The notes below the pieces were generated by a model, which had not been told where the DNA came from, searched no databases, and was given only the letters and a program-made list of their open reading frames with translations. From Candidatus Woesearchaeota archaeon CG10_big_fil_rev_8_21_14_0_10_33_12 (GTDB taxonomy: Archaea; Nanobdellota; Nanobdellia; Woesearchaeales; CG1-02-33-12), in assembly GCA_002762865.1 (NCBI GenBank), contig PCYE01000012.1, positions 879-46,294 of the forward strand: 45,416 nucleotides of DNA. The letters run 5' to 3'. Made by a program: the position numbers and the translations under genes. Numbering within the stretch: the stretch's first letter is position 1; each line of letters begins with the position of its first letter. Shown piece by piece: positions 27,533-36,526 of the stretch.

Positions 27533-28081
27533 TTACTTTTTCTTCGCAGTCAGCTTATTGGCTACTAAACAAATGCATAATGAAGTGAATGGAATTGTGA
27601 TTAAAACACCTATTCTGACAAGGCCGCCAATGCTGTTTAGCACTGCAATCAAAATCATGAGCACTGCTGAAAAAGCAAAGTTCTTTTTTGCTATTTCATA
27701 GCTTCTCTCCAAAGAGCTGATTGCCCCTTTTTTCTCAAGTATTGCAAATACAGCTGCATACTGGAACATTACCATCAAGAGCAGTCCAGGGATTACCAAT
27801 AAAGCAAGTCCAACAGCTATTGTAAGAAAAGCCACAATAAACAATCCCCAGCTTGTAAAGAAATAATCAAAGCCCCTGAAAATATCAGAAATCTGTGCTT
27901 TCTTTCCTTTTGCTGCATTTATGCACATGAAATAAATCCCAAAAACCAAAGGAGGGATTGTAATTATAAATACCATTCCTAAAAGAGCAACCAGTGTTCC
28001 AAGAATAAGGGTCACATATTGCTTCTTGAAAATATTAAAAGATTTTGTTACAATCTCATTAATCATATCTTCCATACTCAT
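27533..28081 (-). CDS. Polytopic membrane protein (DUF4013/glycerophosphodiester-phosphodiesterase-membrane-domain-like)
   Basis: Several TM segments, SLERSYEIAKKNF. Confidence 0.7.
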   Translation of the reverse strand: MSMEDMINEIVTKSFNIFKKQYVTLILGTLVALLGMVFIITIPPLVFGIYFMCINAAKGKKAQISDIFRGFDYFFTSWGLFIVAFLTIAVGLALLVIPGLLLMVMFQYAAVFAILEKKGAISSLERSYEIAKKNFAFSAVLMILIAVLNSIGGLVRIGVLITIPFTSLCICLVANKLTAKKK

Positions 28082-28176
28082 ACTATCACCTAATATACAG
28101 TTGTAATATAATATTTAAATATTTATCTGAAAAACTAATCAAAACCTTTAAAAGGTCCAGCTTTCTATCCTATTTT

Positions 28177-29199
28177 ATGGTATTGTATATTTACTCAAAT
28201 GTTACTGGAAGTTTTGTTTTCAACACAGGCTTCAGGATAATTGACCAGGCTTTGTTTGACGAGAAAGATACAGTCAATAATGCAATAAAGCTAAACAATA
28301 ATGAATGGCTTGAGGAGGAAAAGGCCTTAATAAAAAAGCACGGCCATAAGATAATATTCTTAGGTAAGAAAAAAACTGAACTAAATGGAATAGAATTATC
28401 CCCTGAAGATAAATTTGAAATAATAAATGAAAGGATATCTGAAATTCCTAATTTTTACCAGCTTATGAGAAAAGCAGGAATAACAATAACAAGAAACAAA
28501 ATAAAAAACTCAGTAAAGTCTGACACACTTGTAATCCAAGCAATAAGCAATATTGACGAGCTTGATAGGGTTGCAAACACTTTAGTAAAAAGATTAAGGG
28601 AGTGGTATGAGCTTTACCTGCCAGAGTTTTCGAAACAATTAAGAAACAATGAAAAGTTTGTTGAATTAATACTTAAAAATAAGAAAAGCGAGCTTCTAAA
28701 AGAAATCAATATAAGCAGCAAGAAAAGCATGGGTGCAAACCTTGCTGAAGCTGATATAAAGCCAATAGAAGAACTGGCAAAAAGAATTTCTTCATTATAC
28801 GACCTGAGAGAATCACAGTCAGATTATCTTGAATTAATAATAAAAAAAACATACCCTAATATGTATGCAATAACTGGCTCACAGATAGGAGCAAAATTAA
28901 TCAGCTTTGCAGGAAGTTTTGAAAGGCTTGCAAAATTTCCTGCCTCAACAATACAATTGTTGGGAGCAGAAGAAGCATTGTTCAGGCATCTGAAAACCGG
29001 TGCAAAATCGCCAAAATATGGAATACTGCACGAGCATCCGCTTGTAACCCAAGCAAGAGCATCTGAAAGAGGAAAAGTAGCAAGGGCATTAGGTGATAAG
29101 ATTTCAATAGCTGTAAAAGTTGATTTTTTCAAGGGAAAATTCATTGGAGAAAAACTAAGAAATGATTTAGAGAAAAAATTCATTAAAAAGAAAAAATGA
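28177..29199 (+). CDS. nop5: Nop5/Nop56-like C/D box RNP protein
   Basis: ITGSQIGAKLISFAGSFERLAKFPASTIQLLGAEEALFRHLKTG. Confidence 0.95.
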   Translation: MVLYIYSNVTGSFVFNTGFRIIDQALFDEKDTVNNAIKLNNNEWLEEEKALIKKHGHKIIFLGKKKTELNGIELSPEDKFEIINERISEIPNFYQLMRKAGITITRNKIKNSVKSDTLVIQAISNIDELDRVANTLVKRLREWYELYLPEFSKQLRNNEKFVELILKNKKSELLKEINISSKKSMGANLAEADIKPIEELAKRISSLYDLRESQSDYLELIIKKTYPNMYAITGSQIGAKLISFAGSFERLAKFPASTIQLLGAEEALFRHLKTGAKSPKYGILHEHPLVTQARASERGKVARALGDKISIAVKVDFFKGKFIGEKLRNDLEKKFIKKKK

Positions 29200-29873
29200 T
29201 AATGCAGCCAACAAGGTTTCATGGAATTTATGAAACCATAAAAGGAAAGAAAAGATTATTATTAACAATAAACCTCTCTCCAGGAAAAAAAGTATATGAT
29301 GAAATCTTGATAAGAGATCAGGGTGTTGAATACCGCACATGGAATCCAAAAAAAAGCAAATTAGCAGCAGCAATAATGAAAGGAGCATCCCAGATAGGGA
29401 TTAAACCCTCAAGCATAGTGCTTTACCTTGGCTGTGCATCCGGAACAACTGCATCCCATGTTTCTGATATTGTCGGAAAAAACGGCTTTGTGTTTGCGCT
29501 TGATTTTGCTCCAAGAGTAATGAGGGAAATGGTTTTTGTATGTGAAGCAAGACAGAACATAATGCCAATAATGGCAGATGCAAACAATACTGAAAGCTTT
29601 GAGAAATATATAACAATGGTTGATGTTATCTTTCAGGATATTGCTCAGAAACAGCAGGCAGAGATATTCCTTAAAAACACCAGGAAATTCCTAAAACCAG
29701 GCGGCTTTGCTCTTTTAAGTGTCAAGGCAAGAAGCATTGATGTTGCAAAAAAGCCAAAAAAGGTTTTTGAGGAAATAAGAAGAAAGCTTGAGAATGAGCT
29801 TACAATAGTTGATTACAGGACACTTGAGCCTTTTGAATTAGATCACTGCATGTTCATATGCAAAAAGAAATAA
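29196..29873 (+). CDS. flpA: Fibrillarin (rRNA 2'-O-methyltransferase)
   Basis: YLGCASGTTASHVSDIVG, VFALDFAPR; overlaps the nop5 stop by 4 nt. Confidence 0.95.
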   Translation: MIMQPTRFHGIYETIKGKKRLLLTINLSPGKKVYDEILIRDQGVEYRTWNPKKSKLAAAIMKGASQIGIKPSSIVLYLGCASGTTASHVSDIVGKNGFVFALDFAPRVMREMVFVCEARQNIMPIMADANNTESFEKYITMVDVIFQDIAQKQQAEIFLKNTRKFLKPGGFALLSVKARSIDVAKKPKKVFEEIRRKLENELTIVDYRTLEPFELDHCMFICKKK

Positions 29874-29898
29874 ATATCAAACCAGTATATTAAAACAA

Positions 29899-31311
29899 AT
29901 GAGCCTAAAACTGTACAATACATTAACAAGGAAAAAAGAAGAGTTCAAGGAAATAAAGAAAGGATATGTTAATATTTATAGTTGTGGTCCTACTGTCTAC
30001 AACTTTGCCCACATAGGAAACTTCAGGGCAAATATATTTGCAGATCTTATAAGAAGATACATAAAGTACAAGGGATACAAGCTAACTCATGTTATGAACA
30101 TTACTGATGTTGATGACAAGACAATAAGGGACTCAAAAAAAGAAAATCTTTCTTTAAAAGAATTCACAGAAAAATACACAAAATACTTTTTTGATGACTT
30201 AAAAACCTTAAATATAGAAAAAGTAGAGGTTTATCCAAGGGCAACAGAACATATTAAGGAAATGATTAACTTGATTAAAAAGCTTCTTGAAAAAGGCTAT
30301 GCCTATAAGGCAGATGATGCAATATATTATGACATCAAAAAATTCAAGGAGTATGGCAAGCTTTCGCATTTAAAGATAAGCGAGTTAAAAGCAGGAGCAA
30401 GAGTTTGCCAGGATGAATATGACAAAGAGCATGTAAATGATTTTGCACTATGGAAATTCTGGGACAAAGAAGATGGAGATGTTTTCTGGGAAACAGAGCT
30501 GGGAAAAGGACGCCCTGGATGGCATATTGAATGCTCTGCAATGAGCATGAAGTATTTAGGAGAGACATTTGACATTCATACAGGAGGGGTTGACTTGATA
30601 TTTCCACATCATGAGAATGAAATAGCCCAAAGTGAGGCTGCAACAGGAAAAAAGTTTGTTAATTACTGGCTGCATAACGAGCATCTGCTGGTTGACAGCA
30701 AAAAGATGAGTAAAAGCCTTGGAAACTTTTACACATTAAGGGATTTATTAAAAAAAGGATACAGCCCAAGGTCAATAAGATATGTCCTGATGGCAACCCA
30801 TTACAGGCAGAAGATGAACTTCAGCTTTGAAGGCCTGAATGCAGCAGACAACGCAATAAATCGCCTTGATGAATTCATGGCAAAACTAGATAATATTAAA
30901 GGAGACAGGCATAACCCAAAAATATCCGAACTTATTGAAAAAGTAAAAAGTGATTTTGAGGATGCAATGGATGATGACCTGAATGTTTCAATTGCTTTGT
31001 CAGTTATGTTTGATTTTATGAAGAAAATAAACACCTTCATAATGAATGATAAAATGAGCAGGAAAGATGCTGAAAAAGCAATTGCCTTAATGTATGATTT
31101 TGATTCTGTTTTTGGAATTCTAAAAAAGGAAGAAAAAAAAGAAGAGATAAACAAGGAAATAAAACAATTAATAGAAAAAAGACAGGAAGCAAGAAAAAAC
31201 AATGACTATGAGTTAGCAGACAAGATAAGAGACCAGCTAAAGGAAAAAGGCATAATTCTCAAGGACACAAAAGATGGTGTCAGATTGGAAAAAATAACTA
31301 CTTCAAAATAG
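29899..31311 (+). CDS. cysS: Cysteinyl-tRNA synthetase
   Basis: YSCGPTVYNFAHIGNFR, HIECSAM, HTGGVDLIFPHHENE, KKMSKSLGN. Confidence 0.97.
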   Translation: MSLKLYNTLTRKKEEFKEIKKGYVNIYSCGPTVYNFAHIGNFRANIFADLIRRYIKYKGYKLTHVMNITDVDDKTIRDSKKENLSLKEFTEKYTKYFFDDLKTLNIEKVEVYPRATEHIKEMINLIKKLLEKGYAYKADDAIYYDIKKFKEYGKLSHLKISELKAGARVCQDEYDKEHVNDFALWKFWDKEDGDVFWETELGKGRPGWHIECSAMSMKYLGETFDIHTGGVDLIFPHHENEIAQSEAATGKKFVNYWLHNEHLLVDSKKMSKSLGNFYTLRDLLKKGYSPRSIRYVLMATHYRQKMNFSFEGLNAADNAINRLDEFMAKLDNIKGDRHNPKISELIEKVKSDFEDAMDDDLNVSIALSVMFDFMKKINTFIMNDKMSRKDAEKAIALMYDFDSVFGILKKEEKKEEINKEIKQLIEKRQEARKNNDYELADKIRDQLKEKGIILKDTKDGVRLEKITTSK

Positions 31312-31360
31312 AAACTTTTAAATAAGGGCTATTTTAATCTTTAAATAGGAGGTAAACAAA

Positions 31361-31861
31361 ATGACAGGCAAAACAGGACAACAAACAGCAGGAACTGGAA
31401 GTAGTATATGGTATAGTATACCAAAAATCAGCAAACCTTACTTATTGGTCATAGGGGATATTTCTACAGGTGATTATAATATAATAGACTATCCCACAGA
31501 AGGAAAAGCAAGAAAAAGGCAAGAACAAGAAGAGGGGCTTGCTAAAATATTGAAAGCTATTCCTCTTGAACAGATAAGAGTAGAAGATACAAATATGTAT
31601 GAAAAAAAGGTTAGAAATAAATATAAATTAGAAAGTGCAGTTGGTTGCGCAGTTTATAGGACAGTAGATAAGGATCATGGCTTATTCACAATTCTTTCAC
31701 AAAATGATGTTTTTCTTGGCAACAATTCAAAAATACAGTTAGAAAATGCAAAGAAAAGGAAAGAGAAATACACAACAAACCTAAAGGATGAAAAAAATCC
31801 TGTTTATGGAATGTTTAGGGATGACCAGATTATAATCAGCGCTTTAATTCCAGTTGAATAA
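31361..31861 (+). CDS. Hypothetical protein
   Basis: ATG preceded by SD GGAGGT. Confidence 0.6.
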   Translation: MTGKTGQQTAGTGSSIWYSIPKISKPYLLVIGDISTGDYNIIDYPTEGKARKRQEQEEGLAKILKAIPLEQIRVEDTNMYEKKVRNKYKLESAVGCAVYRTVDKDHGLFTILSQNDVFLGNNSKIQLENAKKRKEKYTTNLKDEKNPVYGMFRDDQIIISALIPVE

Positions 31862-31880
31862 AAATAAGAGGTAAAATAAA

Positions 31881-32303
31881 ATGGCAGTTAAAATACTAAC
31901 AGGTACACCAGGGATAGGAAGTCTAAACAGAATCAATTTAGAAATAAACACAAAGAAGTATTATCTCGATAATGTCACAAAGGACGAGATTAAAAAACTT
32001 GAAGAATTAGAGCCAGTTCCAGAACAGACAAAAATCAGGGAAGCATATTATGGCAGAGCGCAATTTGAGCCATATAAGAGTGGGCTAAATCTTATAATAG
32101 ATTACAAAGATAAGTTTGTTGATGGCATAAGTTTTGCCAGATTATCAGTTATTTTCACAAAAAAGAAGGATATTGAAGGGATAATGAATGAATTAAATGT
32201 AGATAGAGTAGAGAATTTAGCTTACAAGAAAATTTTAGCATACAGGATTGAATCAGAAGATCTTGGAAAAAAGTTAATTGCTATTTCAGCATATCCTAAA
32301 TAA
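31881..32303 (+). CDS. Hypothetical protein, likely co-transcribed with the preceding ORF
   Basis: SD GAGGT; 19-nt gap. Confidence 0.6.
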   Translation: MAVKILTGTPGIGSLNRINLEINTKKYYLDNVTKDEIKKLEELEPVPEQTKIREAYYGRAQFEPYKSGLNLIIDYKDKFVDGISFARLSVIFTKKKDIEGIMNELNVDRVENLAYKKILAYRIESEDLGKKLIAISAYPK

Positions 32304-32314
32304 GCAATCAGCAA

Positions 32315-34747
32315 TCACATCTCAATTCCGAGTTTAATATCTTCTTGGCATTCAATCTCTGCTTTATCGCCAAAAACAATTTCTTCTGCTTTTACTGTTT
32401 TTTTTATGTCTTTTAGCACGGAATTAAGGTCTTTCTTTGTTTTTTCATCGCACTTAATAATTAGTGTTTTAATAGGCTTGTTCAGTGAGAGGTTTTTTTC
32501 TGACTTGAACTTTCTCACAGCTGAAATAATACTGACTGCATTATCACCTGCAAGCTCTGCTTTTTCATCAGCAAGTCCTTTTTGGTATTTAGGCCAATCA
32601 GAAACATGAATGCTTTTCAAACCCTCAATCTCTGCAAAATAAAGGTGATAGATTTCTTCTGTAATATGCGGTAGTATGGGGGCCATTAACTTTAGTATTG
32701 CTAAAGTTGTATTATACAATGTATAATGTGCTGAGTCAACTGCTTCCTTGCTATAATCAGCTGAATTATATAACCTATCCTTAACAATCTCTAAATAATT
32801 ATCACAGAACTGCTGCCAGAAAAACCTTTCTGTTTCTGATTTTGTTCTTGAGAAATCATATTCTAAAAATGAATCTGTGCAGGCCTTAATAAGCTTGTTA
32901 AGCTTTGAGAATATCCATTTATCAATTATCTCAAGCTTTGTTTTCTTTGGATTATAACCTTTAAGGTTCATTATTGCAAACTTTGAAGCATTCCACATCT
33001 TTGTCATCATCTTCTTTCCAGAAACAAGCTCTTTTTCCTGGTATGGAATATCTGAGCCAAGCTTTGCAGATGCTGCCCAGAATCGCATTGCATCTGATCC
33101 GTGCTTTTCAAGAACAACCTTTGGCTCAACAATATTTCCCTTGCTCTTGCTCATCTTTTTTCCCTTTGGGTCAAGTGCATGGCCGTTTATCATCACATCT
33201 TTCCATGGCAGCTTGTCTTCATGCAAAAGCATTTTTACAACAGTGTTGAAAAGCCAGAAAGTTATTATGTCATGCCCATTGCTTCTCAAGGACATTGGAA
33301 TCATCTTATTAAAGAATTTATCATCTTCTTTCCACTTTGTTGCAATCATCGGGCTTAAGCTTGAGGTTGCCCATGTGTCAAATACATCCTTCTCAGGAAT
33401 TAATTTATCACAGCCGCATTTTGGGCATTTATTTACAGGCGGCTTGTCTGTTGTAGGATCAACAGGCAAATTTTCCTCTTTTGCAAGAATTACTTCATCA
33501 CATTTTTCGCAATACCAGACCGGAATTGGAACACCATAAAAGCGCTGCCTTGAAAGGCACCAGTCCCATTGCAGTCCATTTACCCAGTTATCATATCTGA
33601 CCTTCATATGCTTTGGATACCAGTTTAGTTTGTTTCCAGCTTCCAAAAGCTTGTCTTTTATATCAAGATATTTCAAAAACCATTGCTTTGTAACCAGGAA
33701 CTCGACCTCTGTTCCGCAGCGCTCATGAACATTAAGTGTGTGGGTTATCTGCTCCTGCTTTACCATAAAGTTATTTGATTTTAAATCCTCAATTATTTCT
33801 TTTCTTGCGTCATTAATTTTAAGCCCTTTATATTTTCCCGCAAGTCCATTCATAACTCCATCAATAGTTATGCTTATTTTCAAAGGCAGATTATAAGCGC
33901 TCCACCATTCAATATCAACCAAATCACCAAATGTACAGCACATAACTATTCCAGTTCCTTTCTCAGGGTCTGCTCTTTTATCTCTCTTTATTGGAACCTT
34001 ATAATCAAATAAAGGAACAACTGCATTTTTTCCTATCAAGCCCTTATATCTTTTATCATCTGGATTTACAAAAACAGCTACGCATGATGGCAATAGCTCT
34101 GGCCTTGTTGTTGCTATTTCTAATTTCTTGTTAGAATTTTCAAGCCCAAACAGGATATGATTAAAAAAGCTTGTCTCTTCTTTATCTTCTAATTCAACCT
34201 GTGCAATTGCTGTCTGGCACTTTGGGCACCATATTGTCGGGGCCTCCTTTCTGTACTCGCGCCCTTTTCTGTATAAATCTAAAAATGACCTTTGGGATGT
34301 CTTTCTGCACCATTCGTCAATTGTCCTGTAATTAATGGACCAGTCTGGCGATATTCCTAATGATGACCAGTCTTTTTTAAGCTCTTTTTCAGCCTCCTTT
34401 GTTTCATTAAGGCATATCTTTATGAATTCAGGCCTTGGAATATCCCTTGCTCTTATGTTGCATTTTTTCTCAACAAAACGTTCTGTTGCAAGCCCATTGT
34501 CATCAAAACCGAATGGATAAAATATATTTTTTCCAAGCATTCTCTGAAATCTCATAACATAGTCTGCCTGTGAGTATGCCATTGCATGGCCTATGTGCAT
34601 CTTTCCTGAAACAGTCGGAGGTGGAGTGTCGCATGAAAACGGTTCTTTCTTTGACTTAGGGTCAAATCTGTAAATTCCCTGTTTTTCCCAATAGGCCTGC
34701 CATTTCTTTTCTGCTTCTTTTGGCTCATAATGCTTTGATAGTTCCAT
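32315..34747 (-). CDS. valS: Valyl-tRNA synthetase
   Basis: PPPTVSGKMHIGHAM, KKMSKSKGNIVEP. Confidence 0.97.
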   Translation of the reverse strand: MELSKHYEPKEAEKKWQAYWEKQGIYRFDPKSKKEPFSCDTPPPTVSGKMHIGHAMAYSQADYVMRFQRMLGKNIFYPFGFDDNGLATERFVEKKCNIRARDIPRPEFIKICLNETKEAEKELKKDWSSLGISPDWSINYRTIDEWCRKTSQRSFLDLYRKGREYRKEAPTIWCPKCQTAIAQVELEDKEETSFFNHILFGLENSNKKLEIATTRPELLPSCVAVFVNPDDKRYKGLIGKNAVVPLFDYKVPIKRDKRADPEKGTGIVMCCTFGDLVDIEWWSAYNLPLKISITIDGVMNGLAGKYKGLKINDARKEIIEDLKSNNFMVKQEQITHTLNVHERCGTEVEFLVTKQWFLKYLDIKDKLLEAGNKLNWYPKHMKVRYDNWVNGLQWDWCLSRQRFYGVPIPVWYCEKCDEVILAKEENLPVDPTTDKPPVNKCPKCGCDKLIPEKDVFDTWATSSLSPMIATKWKEDDKFFNKMIPMSLRSNGHDIITFWLFNTVVKMLLHEDKLPWKDVMINGHALDPKGKKMSKSKGNIVEPKVVLEKHGSDAMRFWAASAKLGSDIPYQEKELVSGKKMMTKMWNASKFAIMNLKGYNPKKTKLEIIDKWIFSKLNKLIKACTDSFLEYDFSRTKSETERFFWQQFCDNYLEIVKDRLYNSADYSKEAVDSAHYTLYNTTLAILKLMAPILPHITEEIYHLYFAEIEGLKSIHVSDWPKYQKGLADEKAELAGDNAVSIISAVRKFKSEKNLSLNKPIKTLIIKCDEKTKKDLNSVLKDIKKTVKAEEIVFGDKAEIECQEDIKLGIEM

Positions 34748-34808
34748 TTTACTAAGAACAGGTGGCTTATTATATAAAGTTTTTGCTGAAAATCAGGTTA
34801 AAATGCAA

Positions 34809-35693
34809 TTAGATTATTAAGATTACACCAACAAACATCAAAGTTATAGCAATCAGTTTTAGCAGTATAGCTGACTTTCCAATTTCTTCCTTTAGTATTT
34901 TTGGATAAAAAACACTTAAAATTACAGCAATTAATAAAACAAAAAATGGCTGGACTGAGGATAGGGCATTTACCAAAGTTATATATCCCTTTGTCATTGC
35001 AATTGTAATCAGTATAACAGCAAACAAGGCAAGTATTTCATTTAAAGATATTAAAATAACTGTTTTTTTGCCATGCTCCCTTACTGCAAGTATTAAATCC
35101 TTAAAACTAAAGCAGAATGTTGGAATTAAAGCAAAAAATGCTCCAATCCGAATATATGAAAATATAGTCCAGAAATCAACAAAATTAAGAAGATATTTTG
35201 TTATAACTGCATTTATAGAGAATACTAAGGAAGCAAGAACCATAAACCAAAAAGCTTTTCCAAAACCAAATTTTATGAAATTTTTTGAAGAGATAGAAAC
35301 TGCACCAATTATCAATAAAAATATGCCTAAATATTTTATAGGTGTAAAAATTTCTCCCAGGAATATTGCTGCAAGAATTGAAACAAATAATGAACTTAAA
35401 TAAAGTAAAGGAATAACCCGTGAAATTTCCTCTATTTTTACTGCTTTGAAATAAAAAAGAATTCCTATAACATATAAAATTCCAGCAACAAAAGCCAAGG
35501 CAATATTAAAATAAGACAGATAGGAAAAGCCGTGAAACAAATGCACAAAAAAACTTGCAATTAATCCAATTATACCAAGAATCATAAGGGGAACAACAGG
35601 TTTTTTAACCAGTTTTGTAAGAACATATTTATCTACTGTATTTACGATCGCCCATACTGCGGCTGATAAAATTGAAAATAATATCCATGACAT
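34809..35693 (-). CDS. EamA/DMT-family transporter
   Basis: About 10 hydrophobic segments, EamA-like duplication, VIPLLYLSSLFVSILAAIFLGE. Confidence 0.8.
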   Translation of the reverse strand: MSWILFSILSAAVWAIVNTVDKYVLTKLVKKPVVPLMILGIIGLIASFFVHLFHGFSYLSYFNIALAFVAGILYVIGILFYFKAVKIEEISRVIPLLYLSSLFVSILAAIFLGEIFTPIKYLGIFLLIIGAVSISSKNFIKFGFGKAFWFMVLASLVFSINAVITKYLLNFVDFWTIFSYIRIGAFFALIPTFCFSFKDLILAVREHGKKTVILISLNEILALFAVILITIAMTKGYITLVNALSSVQPFFVLLIAVILSVFYPKILKEEIGKSAILLKLIAITLMFVGVILII

Positions 35694-35841
35694 ACTAATC
35701 AGTTAAGGGGTATACTTAATAAATTTTCCTAAAACATGGTGTTGGTTAATCTTCGGTTGGTAAATAAGGGCTGTTAAGAATCGGTTGATAAAAAAATTAA
35801 ATAAGAAAAGATTTATAACTTCAAGTATATTTTATAATAGT

Positions 35842-35994
35842 ATGGGAGTAGAACACGAATCTGCTAAAAGAATCTTAACTAACGAAAAATGTCCTAAATG
35901 TGGAAGTAGACTGTATAAATCACGATTTTACAAAGCGACAATTATTGAGTGTAGTAAATCTACTTGTGGATATGAAAAAACGTTAAAATTTTAA
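35842..35994 (+). CDS. Small zinc-ribbon protein (50 aa)
   Basis: CPKCGSRLYKSRFYKATIIECSKSTCGYEK; start ATG 35842. Confidence 0.65.
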   Translation: MGVEHESAKRILTNEKCPKCGSRLYKSRFYKATIIECSKSTCGYEKTLKF

Positions 35995-36332
35995 TTTTGG
36001 ACTGCTTTTTGCAGTAAGTCTTTCCATAAATCACTTTCTTGAATTTTTGCTCTTTGTGCTGGTGTCATCTTTAATTCTTGATGTTGCCTTACAAAATTGT
36101 AATAAGTCTTAAAGTTCTCTGCATACTGTTTTTGATTTCCCTTAAATCCCCTCATAGTCTTATCCTTTTGCCTAAAGCTTTCATAGAAGCGTTCTATTAC
36201 ACTATTGTTGCTATCATGCTGTCTTAAACTGACATACTTATAATGAGGATTGGGATTTTTTAAAACGAAAGATTTATAAGTAGCATACTTATAAGCTTTA
36301 AAGTAATATACTTTTATGAATAAAAATAGCAT
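35991..36332 (-). pseudogene. IS6/IS240-like DDE transposase C-terminal remnant
   Basis: RQHDSNNSVIERFYESFRQKDKTMRGFKGNQKQYAENFKTYYNFVRQHQELKMTPAQRAKI; no catalytic N-terminal part. Confidence 0.75.
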
Positions 36333-36340
36333 ACTTATAA
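36233..36340 (+). promoter_or_regulatory. Operator-like cluster: 3x CATACTTATAA and palindromes TTATAAGT-N5-ACTTATAA and AAAGTA-ATA-TACTTT
   Basis: Exact copies at 36233, 36284 and 36330, directly upstream of ATG 36342. Confidence 0.6.
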
Positions 36341-36341
36341 A

Positions 36342-36512
36342 ATGCCATCTGACAAACGAATTGCAGGTTATCTTTCTGAAGAAGATTATGGATTATTCAA
36401 AACCGCACTCAAAAAATATGATGTTGGAGAATCAGGATTGATTCAAGAAATTGTTCACGCTTGGCTGTTTGCCAATAAACTACAGCTCAATCAAAAAAAT
36501 AAAAAAGTCTAA
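36342..36512 (+). CDS. 56-aa putative CopG/RHH-like or R-M controller protein (not in ORF track)
   Basis: MPSDKRIAGYLSEEDYGLFKTALKKYDVGESGLIQEIVHAWLFANKLQLNQKNKKV*. Confidence 0.6.
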   Translation: MPSDKRIAGYLSEEDYGLFKTALKKYDVGESGLIQEIVHAWLFANKLQLNQKNKKV

Positions 36513-36526
36513 ACAAAAGGATTACT

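Noticed and set aside
30327-30643. Antisense ORFs within cysS (and similar long antisense ORFs inside valS, gatB, alaS, asnS)
   Set aside because: Shadow ORFs opposite strong housekeeping genes; no motifs or start signals.
35745-35800. CGGTTGGTAAATAA / CGGTTGATAAAAAA repeats upstream of the zinc-ribbon gene
   Set aside because: Short and imperfect; too weak to separate from AT-rich background.
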